This document shows, one piece after another, positions 57,857 to 64,000 of a stretch of 64,000 bases of DNA; position 1 is the stretch's first letter, and each line of letters begins with the position of its first letter. Origin of the DNA: Bromus sterilis (lineage: Eukaryota; Streptophyta; Magnoliopsida; Poales; Poaceae); contig OX465598.1 of NCBI GenBank assembly GCA_950022295.1, positions 91,364,001-91,428,000 on the forward strand, in the 5' to 3' direction. The notes beneath the pieces were generated by a model, which made no database searches, had not been told where the DNA came from, and worked only from the letters and a program-made list of their open reading frames with translations. Both the position numbers and the translations under genes were made by a program.

Positions 57857-59500
57857 ATGCCGCCGAGACGTGATCCCACGGGAAATTGGAGCAACAACAA
57901 TGAAGTGCCAACTTACATGCAGCAGTTACTTCAAGGACAAGCTCAGTTGATCCAGTTGCTCACTCAAAACATGGGCAACAACAACAACAATGCTCCACCA
58001 CCACCACCTGTGGACACGCTGGCAAGGTTCCTGAGGTTGAATCCTCAGAGGTTCTCTAGCACTCCTGAGCCCATAGTGGCGGATGACTGGCTTCATTCAG
58101 TGGGCCGGAACATGGAGACAGTTGGTTGTACTGAGGCAAAGAGGGTGAGGTTTGCTTCACATTTGCTGGAGGGTCCTGTCGCAGCATGGTGGGACAACTA
58201 CTTGGTGACTTATGCCATCGACACCATCACTTGGGAGCAGTTCGAGTCTGCTTTTCGTGCCGCACATGTTTTAGCAGGCGCCATGAGCTTGAAGAAGAAG
58301 GAGTTCCGCAGTTTGCGTCAGGGAGGCCGTTCAGTGGCCGAGTATGTTGAGGTGTTCAACAAGCTTGCAAGGTATGCTCCAGATGATGTTAGGAATGATG
58401 CAGCAAGGCAGGAGAAGTTCTTCGAGGGGCTGAATGATGAGTTGGAAGTCCAATTGACAGTGTCTACCTTTGCTAACTACCAGGGGCTCATAGACAAAGC
58501 TATTGTGCTGGAAGGAAACCAACAGGCCATTGAGAACCGCAAGAGGAAGTACAACAACAACAATGGTGGCAAGTATAACTCTGGACCGCATCAGAAGCCA
58601 CGCAACTCTTATGGTGGCAATGGAGGACATAACCATGAACATAACCACAATGGTGGGAATGTCCATGTTCACAGTGGAGGAAACAACCATCATGGTGAGA
58701 ATGGTCACAACCATAATGGCCACAACCACCACAATGGTAACAGAAATGGCAATGGCAATGGCAATGGCAGTGGCAATGGCAATGGCAATGGAAGGAACCA
58801 TGGGAATGGGAGAAGCCATGGAGCCAATGGAGGCAATGGAAACAACCGTCGGAATGGCCAGGCACCAAAGGACTTGAGTCACATCCAGTGTTTCAAGTGC
58901 AAGAACATGGGACACTATGCCACAGACTGCCCAGAATCCAATGGGAATGGAGTCGTCAAGCCCAATCCTTTCAACAAAGGGCATGTGAACCATGTCAACG
59001 TGGAGGAGATTTATGATGAGCCTGATGCTGTGATTGGTAAGTTCTTTATCAATTCAGTACCCGCACTTGTTCTTTTTGATTCTGGTGCATCGCATTCTTT
59101 CATATCGAGGGTATTTGTGGATAAGCATGAGTTGCCTACCGTAGTTCTTAAGTCATCTATGCTCATAAGTTCACCGGGAGCGGAGATGTCAGCTAGTTTG
59201 GGATGCTATCAGATGAGCCTAGCCATAGGGAAGCATGTTTTTCCTACAGATTTGATTATATTGAAGTCACAAGGTTTGGATGTTATATTGGGTATGGATT
59301 GGCTAGCCAAGTACCAAGGTGTTATTGATTGTGCCAGTCGGTCCATCACTCTCCGTACACCGAATGGGCAGAAGATCAGATATGTGTCCAAGTATAAGCA
59401 TCAGCACACTCAGGTGAATTCTCTTAAGGGGGGTAGCCTGGATGATGTGCGTGACGGGGATCAACCCCGGCAAATCCCATGGTCAGGGACCCTGGGTTAG
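57857..59500 (+). CDS. gag-protease of element K, 3' end replaced by element L
   Basis: Starts MPPRRDPTGNWSNNNEVPTY. Retrotransposon Gag domain at about residues 55-200 (RVRFASHLLEGPVAAWWDNY, WEQFESAFRAAHV, VAEYVEVFNKLARYAPDD). Residues about 230-335 are an extreme Asn/Gly/His-rich linker. The CCHC zinc knuckle is CFKCKNMGHYATDC (Cys345, Cys348, His353, Cys358). Retropepsin motif LFDSGASHSFIS (catalytic Asp408), then VILGMDWLAKY. The frame is intact to SLKGGSLDDV at about 59448. The last 17 codons belong to the inserted element L and end at a stop. RT, RNase H and chromodomain integrase are beyond L or lost. This is the best preserved gag in the window. Confidence 0.9.
   Translation: MPPRRDPTGNWSNNNEVPTYMQQLLQGQAQLIQLLTQNMGNNNNNAPPPPPVDTLARFLRLNPQRFSSTPEPIVADDWLHSVGRNMETVGCTEAKRVRFASHLLEGPVAAWWDNYLVTYAIDTITWEQFESAFRAAHVLAGAMSLKKKEFRSLRQGGRSVAEYVEVFNKLARYAPDDVRNDAARQEKFFEGLNDELEVQLTVSTFANYQGLIDKAIVLEGNQQAIENRKRKYNNNNGGKYNSGPHQKPRNSYGGNGGHNHEHNHNGGNVHVHSGGNNHHGENGHNHNGHNHHNGNRNGNGNGNGSGNGNGNGRNHGNGRSHGANGGNGNNRRNGQAPKDLSHIQCFKCKNMGHYATDCPESNGNGVVKPNPFNKGHVNHVNVEEIYDEPDAVIGKFFINSVPALVLFDSGASHSFISRVFVDKHELPTVVLKSSMLISSPGAEMSASLGCYQMSLAIGKHVFPTDLIILKSQGLDVILGMDWLAKYQGVIDCASRSITLRTPNGQKIRYVSKYKHQHTQVNSLKGGSLDDVRDGDQPRQIPWSGTLG
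58545..58862 (+). repeat. Low-complexity Asn/Gly/His coding repeat, with a hexanucleotide core
   Basis: Codes for runs of HNHNG and NGNGNG between the Gag core and the zinc knuckle. A GGCAAT hexanucleotide repeat (58747-58792) with few interruptions forms the centre. It is prone to slippage. Confidence 0.7.
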
Positions 59501-61186
59501 TCATGAGAGGCACAGTTTGGACGATAGCTCGTCGTCAAACAGGAGGACACGTTCCTGCTCGATATTATTGATGAGGGAGATGCGATTACAGTGGATGCCG
59601 AGGCTGGTGTTGTAGTTATAGACCTAACAATAGATATAGGGGTAGTGATGGAGCTATGAAGATCTGTACGCAAAGATGGTGACACAAGGGAAAATTATAC
59701 AGGTTAGGCCTCTCCTTGGAGATAATAACCTTAATCCTGTCCCAGACAGACTGGGGTGTTCTTGCTCAAAGTGTTGAGATTGTGTATTCTTCTAGGGTGA
59801 AAAGGATGGGCTTATATAGAGTGCGCCATGTCCCTTCACTGCCTAGTAATGGGTCTTAATTACAGAATTAATGATGGCTGTTATTACAATGAGAAACATC
59901 CCCCCCATTACAGTCATTTAAGTAGGGGTAACGCCTATGGTTTTAATGTCTTGTAACTCCAGCTCCTCTTCTTCTTGTCCGAGTATCATGCAGCTCGGCC
60001 TTTCTTGCTTCCGAGTAACCAGCTTACTCGGATGGTAGTGCTTTGCTCCGAGTAACGCCTTACTCGAGAAATGGCCTTGTCCGAATAAGGTTGCCCCTGT
60101 AGTGGTGGTGTCGTCCGAGTAAACTAACTACTCGAAAGAATTTGACTTTATCCGAGTAGCTTCTTACTCGGATGAAAAGAAAAAGAAGGGAAGGAGGTTT
60201 TTTGTTTATGTTTTATTTTATAGATATTTTCCAAGTGGTGGTAATATTAAGGATACCTCCTGATATAAGGCACATGAGGGTATACCTTAGGTATTACAAC
60301 GACAGTAGCCCCCAAGTGCTTCTGGGTGCTCGCGTGAATTCATGAGGTGTATGGAGAATTCGATAAGAGGCCCGGAAGGACTTTATCAATCTTTAAACTG
60401 TCCCCTCGATTATGTGTAGGGTGAGTTGTTTTTGGAAAGATTGGTGACACTCAAGCGTCTCTCGGAAGGGCTGGACTGAGGCCTTGGAAGGCGTGTCTTG
60501 GGGTAAAAGGCCTTAAACCCCATATGTAACGAAATCTGTAAAGTTTGATATTTAAAGCATCAGATGACGAGCTTTAAATCATATCCCATGGGATATCAAT
60601 TCTTTACCCCTCACACCGGATCATGCTAATAATCTGGCAATCTACGTCAGGGACGGATTATCAGCGAATTAGTTATTCGTAATTTCCTCTGTAACGCTTA
60701 CTGAAGCTAGTTCGGGATTCTCCGAAAGTGATTGCCTGTTTTAGTCATTCCGAATGATGACTTACTCGGATTGATTTTAATGATCCTTTTCCGAGTGATG
60801 ACTTATTCGGAGCGGATTTAGAATAATGACATCCTTGTCTGAGTTGTGGTTTATTCGGAAAAGTCATTTGTTTATCTTTCTTCCGAGTTAAGGTTTTACT
60901 CGGAGAAATCGTTTGAGGGCTTTTTACTTCCGAGTTGTGCAAACTTGGAGAAATCTTTTGTATGTCTTGCTTCCGAGCTGTTTTTCCATGGGAGCGAATC
61001 TTTTTTCTGTCAGGGGATCTTTTCTGTCAGGGAGACAGATATTATGTCAGAGCGGTTCCTCGATTTCCGTGCCAGTTAGTTATTTTATCATTAATTGCAC
61101 GCCTTTTAAGGAGGCTAGATTTGGGGGACCGCAACAGGCGCCCTCATTAAGTGCCTTGATAACTGTGTGAGCTTCCCCCTTGCATC
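59501..61186 (+). other. Non-coding 5' region of element L with CCGAGTAA hairpins
   Basis: No gene. Four inverted repeats of the CCGAGTAA...TTACTCGG type occur at 60011-60031, 60047-60069, about 60113-60135 and 60151-60172. Looser copies are at 60758-60910. The phrase GTAGCCCCCAAG at 60308-60319 recurs in the tandem repeat at 63450-63785. Confidence 0.5.
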
Positions 61187-61194
61187 TATAAATA
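61187..61194 (+). promoter_or_regulatory. TATA box before the multi-exon frame of L
   Basis: TATAAATA within GCATCTATAAATAAAAC, 152 bp before the ATG at 61346, with a pyrimidine-rich leader after it. Likely core promoter of L's transcript. Confidence 0.55.
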
Positions 61195-61345
61195 AAACTT
61201 CCTCTTTCTTCCTCCTCAGTCTAGCGCTTGCTCCTTCCTCTTCTCCACCGGTGACCTTCTAAATCGATAACTTCTTCTCCCATCGGTGATCTTCCAGGCG
61301 CTCTTCGTACCGGCGGGGCCCCCATCTGTGCATCCCCCTGGCATC

Positions 61346-64000
61346 ATGTCTGCGGGGGAATGGTTGCCTTCCATTGTCACGGCAGAGAACATCCGCCGCT
61401 ACCAAGACGAGGGGTTAATCCCTCGCCATGGCTGCCGCCTTCCTGGCCCAGGTAAGGTTGAACCTCACCCTAGTGAGGACGAGCGGGTTCTTCTTCTTTC
61501 TCATGTGGATAGGGGGTTTTCTCTTCCTCCTCATCCTTTCCTACTTGATTTTCATGCTTTCACCGGATCTCAACTGCATCACACCGTTCCCAATTCTATC
61601 ACACTTCTGTCTAGCTTTTTCTCTCTGTGTGAGGGTTTTCTTGGTATAGATCATTATTGAAACCTTTTCCGCACCATCTACACCGTAAAGCCCCAGAAGA
61701 TAAAAAAAACTCTGGGGAGGCAGAGATAAATCATCTTTGTGGGGGGATGTTCTTGGCGAAGAGGCAAGGTGTCCAGTATTTCGCCTCCAGTTTACCCGAT
61801 TCTGTGAAGAACTGGCAGAATAGCTGGTTTTACTGTAAGGTGGATACTGCTCCTGGTACTCGGACGCTGCCTCCTTACTCGGATGTCAGACTGACCGACT
61901 CCCGAGGCTGGAATCCTCGGTTGGTTGCTTCCGAGAAACAGCGGGTTTTACCCCTAATGAGGGAAGTGGTGAAGATGAAGAAGGCAAGGCTAGATGCTAT
62001 GGATCTTATTGCTCTTTTTGTTAGTCGGAGAATTCAACCCCTGCAAGCCCGAGCTAGGAGGATGTGGGAGTACACAGGGATTGATGATAACACCCGCTAT
62101 AACAACTCGGCAATGTCTCAGAAAGAATTTGAACAACTCATCAAAATTATTACCAACGTGACTCATGGTGCGCAGATGTCTGGCCGAGTCAGACCTCTTG
62201 ATATTAATCGTCCTCCAGTTCTGGTGATTTGCTTTGACCTGACTAGTCTTTTGAATGTTCCGATAGATCCTGAATTTTAACTTGGTTATTTTGTCTATTT
62301 TTCAGACGAACGTCGCTCCATCTCCAATCCCTCTAGCACCACAGCACCCTGATGAAGAGGACGAGGACAGCAACGATGACGCGGGACTCGGGATTGAAGA
62401 TGACGAAGAGACGGAGCCCGATATAGTGCTTCCTCGCACAACTGCCGAGCAGCGCTCCAAAAATAATCATGACCGTGAAGCAGCTCGGGAAGGATCCGCT
62501 CGGGGAACGAAGCGTCCCATATCTCCGAATAAAGGGGAGAGTAGCAGCAAAGCCGCCGCCCTTAGTCCAAGTCATGGGAAAGTAGCTCCCATGAAACAGC
62601 GGAAAACACTTTCTACCCTTGGCGGGAGGAAAGTTAGTGCTTCGACAGATGCCGCCGAAGTTCCCAAGAAGTCTTCCGGGTCAGGGTCTGCTCAAGCTAC
62701 TCCCGTTGCTGTTGCTCCCCCAAGACGGGCTCTTAAGACAGCTCGGAAGTAATATCCGAAAGCTTTTTATTTTTCCTCATTTAGTGATTTTTGCAAATCT
62801 TAACATTCCTCATATTGCAGTGTTTGTCCGAGTGGTTCCGAGTCGCTTCCTGGCGTTGAGACTCATGATGTTGCAGCTTATGAAGATGTTAGTAACTGTG
62901 TTGTGACTGATTTTCAGGTGTTGGATTATATTCCTGAACAAATTCCAGTCGATGGTGAGTACCCATTCTTTGGCTCTAACGTTTATCCTCGCTCAATGCT
63001 TTGTTTATAAGTTTTCTTTTGCTAGATATGGACATTGGCCTTGACGTAGATCCGATCCCAACTGCGAATGAGACGACCTTCCCTGCTCCCAGCACACAAA
63101 CTGCTCCAGAAGCTTCTACCGATCAGGAGGTTATTGCCCATGCACCAGCAGTTCCTCCTGCCACCTCGGGGGTGAAGAATGCCGAGAAGAGTTCTACTGT
63201 TTCTGTTGCGGCCTCAGGAGAAGTTCAAACTCCTCCTACTTAAATCTCGGTTGATGCCTCGATTGAGGATGCTGTTGTGGATGGATTGAAGGGGTCTTTG
63301 GTGAAAGCCTTATAAATTGAGTTGCGGTTACGTGAGTTAGCCTCCGATGCTGGAATGATGAAGACCAAAATGCATGTAAGTACTTATGCAAGTCCTCTAC
63401 CCACTGGGTGTACGTGTTCTATTTCCGAGTGGTTTTTTATAGACTTCCCGTGGGGGCACTACTTAGTGCACCCAGTGGGTGTAGCCCTCAAGACTCCGAG
63501 TAACTTCTTGAGGTTACTCGGAGTCTTATGTTGTAGAGACTATTGATTTGATGATCTTCCAGTGGGGGCACTTCTTAGTGCACCCACTGGGTGTAGCCCC
63601 CAAGGCTCCGAGTAACTTCAAGAAGTTACTCGGAGTCTTATGTTGTAGAGACTATTGAATTGACGTTCTTCCAGTGGGGGCACTTCTTAGTGCACCCACT
63701 GGGTGTAGCCCCCAAGGCTCCGAGTAACTTCTTGAAGTTATTCAGAGTCTTATATTGTAGAGACTATGTCTTGAATGATTTTTCATGTGCCAGGAGGCTT
63801 GCAGACTTGGCACTGCTTTTGTGAAACTACAAGGAGAGCATGAAGCTTTGAAGAAGAAGCACACTGAGGATAATGGTAAGGCTATGTTCCTTGTAGATAA
63901 TGAGGAGTTCAAGATTTTTCACCATGTGACGTTTCTAATGACTGAATCTGCAGAGGCTGCAAAGAAAGCGTTTGATGCGAAGGTGAAAGAAAATGATGAA
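61346..64000 (+). pseudogene. Multi-exon 'putative gypsy type transposon' frame (PF04195-like), element L, incomplete at right
   Basis: Starts MSAGEWLPSIVTAENIRRYQ; continues RVLLLSHVDRGFSLPPHPFL and FSLCEGFLGIDHY. A TGA at 61658-61660 replaces an expected Trp, and a frameshift in the A run near 61702-61708 leads to EINHLCGGMFLAKRQGVQYF, VKNWQNSWFYCKVD and DLIALFVSRRIQPLQARAR. This order matches the PF04195 family found beside plant Gypsy elements. Four introns are supported by GT...AG ends and matching phase: 62749-62820, 62955-63025, 63376-63793 and 63876-63953. An acceptor at 62304-62305 starts the exon reading TNVAPSPIPLAPQH; its donor was not found. Middle exons are Ser/Pro/Glu-rich. The exons at 63794-63875 and 63954 onward are Lys/Glu-rich and helical. 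Two further stops occur at about 63241 and 63313. Function unknown. Confidence 0.65.
63450..63785 (+). repeat. Three 112-bp tandem repeats with hairpins, inside an intron of L
   Basis: Units begin GTGGGGGCACT at 63450, 63562 and 63674. Each has the phrase GTGCACCCA[C/G]TGGGTG and an inverted repeat around CTCCGAGTAAC and GTTACTCGGAG. Arms are 13 bp in unit 1 (perfect) and 14 bp in unit 2 (perfect); unit 3 has two mismatches. They lie entirely within the 418-bp intron 63376-63793. Confidence 0.85.

Larger units (their letters stand above)
54083..59448 (+). mobile_element. Element K: chromovirus-like Ty3/Gypsy retrotransposon, 5' part
   Basis: 5' LTR 54083-56626, tRNA-iMet PBS, an extra frame, and gag-protease. 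K-type sequence stops at about 59448, before RT, where element L begins. The expected TSD is ATTGG at 54078-54082, but the partner is outside the window. Gag, CCHC knuckle and DSGASHSFIS protease fit the Tekay/Del-type plant elements, of which rice RIRE3 and RIRE8 are known to have an extra frame before gag. Confidence 0.85.
59449..64000 (+). mobile_element. Element L: Gypsy-related element, 5' part, continuing past the window
   Basis: Begins where K's pol sequence stops (GATGATGTG|CGTGACGGGG). The first 860 bp or so (59449-60308, ending ATTACAACGACA) may be an LTR, with TATATAG at 59812-59818, but no PBS could be assigned, so the LTR end is uncertain. 60309-61345 is a leader region with repeated CCGAGTAA words. 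From 61346 a multi-exon frame follows. The placement among Tat/RIRE2-like Gypsy elements rests on that frame only. Confidence 0.55.

Noticed and set aside
58500..58868. Antisense frame made of Cys/His repeats
   Set aside because: It is the reverse complement of the GGCAAT/Asn-Gly-His repeat of K's gag. The sense frame has the zinc knuckle and protease in phase.
59449..60308. Definite LTR for element L
   Set aside because: The segment has TG...CA-like ends and a TATA-like box, but no recognisable PBS follows and no second copy is in the window.
1..64000. Assigning exact family names (Sabrina, Maximus, Sukkula, RIRE types)
   Set aside because: Resemblance only. Naming would need alignment to TREP or Repbase consensus sequences, which I could not run.

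Overview
The window is a stretch of large, repeat-dense grass genome. The LTR families, the TG...CA ends with 5-bp target-site duplications (TSDs), primer-binding sites (PBS) matching plant tRNA-Asp or tRNA-iMet, a BARE/Angela-like solo LTR and Sirevirus-type Copia pieces point to a Triticeae cereal (wheat, Aegilops, barley, rye or a relative). I found no convincing host gene, rRNA, tRNA or CRISPR. Nearly everything is a transposable element in a nested pile. Elements are named A to L here, plus S for one solo LTR.

Left block, 1-25428: three copies of one non-autonomous Ty3/Gypsy-like family. A (minus, 1-8111) sits inside the 5' LTR of B (plus, 8112-14987). B is fused tail-to-tail to C (minus, 14988-25428) at a breakpoint that removed B's 3' LTR and the end of C's 3' LTR. 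Each has a tRNA-Asp PBS, a gag-protease frame with a DLG/DPG aspartic-protease motif, then a second conserved frame of about 400 codons ('ORF2') where pol would be expected, then a conserved 1.7-kb 3' region. None shows reverse transcriptase (RT), RNase H or integrase. C's gag is split by a 1.7-kb Copia-type solo LTR (S; TSD CATTG).

Middle block, 25429-48162: a Sirevirus-like Copia element D (minus; integrase, RT and RNase H remains at 45778-48162) whose 3' LTR was split by element E (25968-45287, plus; TSD CCGGA). E, with only a shrunken gag-like frame, received solo LTR F (28896-34853, minus; TSD AGACT), which itself received the 4.28-kb solo LTR G (29996-34276). E also received H (36632-43286, minus), whose 1461-bp LTRs differ at about a dozen sites, so H is the youngest datable insertion.

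Right block, 48163-64000: an LTR plus stub (I) of the A/B/C family, the 3' end of a second Sirevirus (J, plus) with a palindrome-rich LTR, about 800 bp with nothing recognisable, a partly duplicated LINE fragment, the 5' part of a chromovirus-like Gypsy element K (2.5-kb LTR, tRNA-iMet PBS, an extra coiled-coil frame, gag-protease), and, inserted into K's pol, an element L carrying a multi-exon frame resembling the 'putative gypsy type transposon' family. L runs off the right edge.

The two non-autonomous groups (A/B/C/I and E/F/H) share the tRNA-Asp PBS, a polypurine tract (PPT) with a small hairpin beside it, and similar U3 layout. This suggests they are moved by the same missing autonomous partner. 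Most reading frames carry stops or frameshifts. ORF2 of A, the gag-protease of K and parts of L are the best preserved. Family names are given only as resemblance, since no database search was possible.
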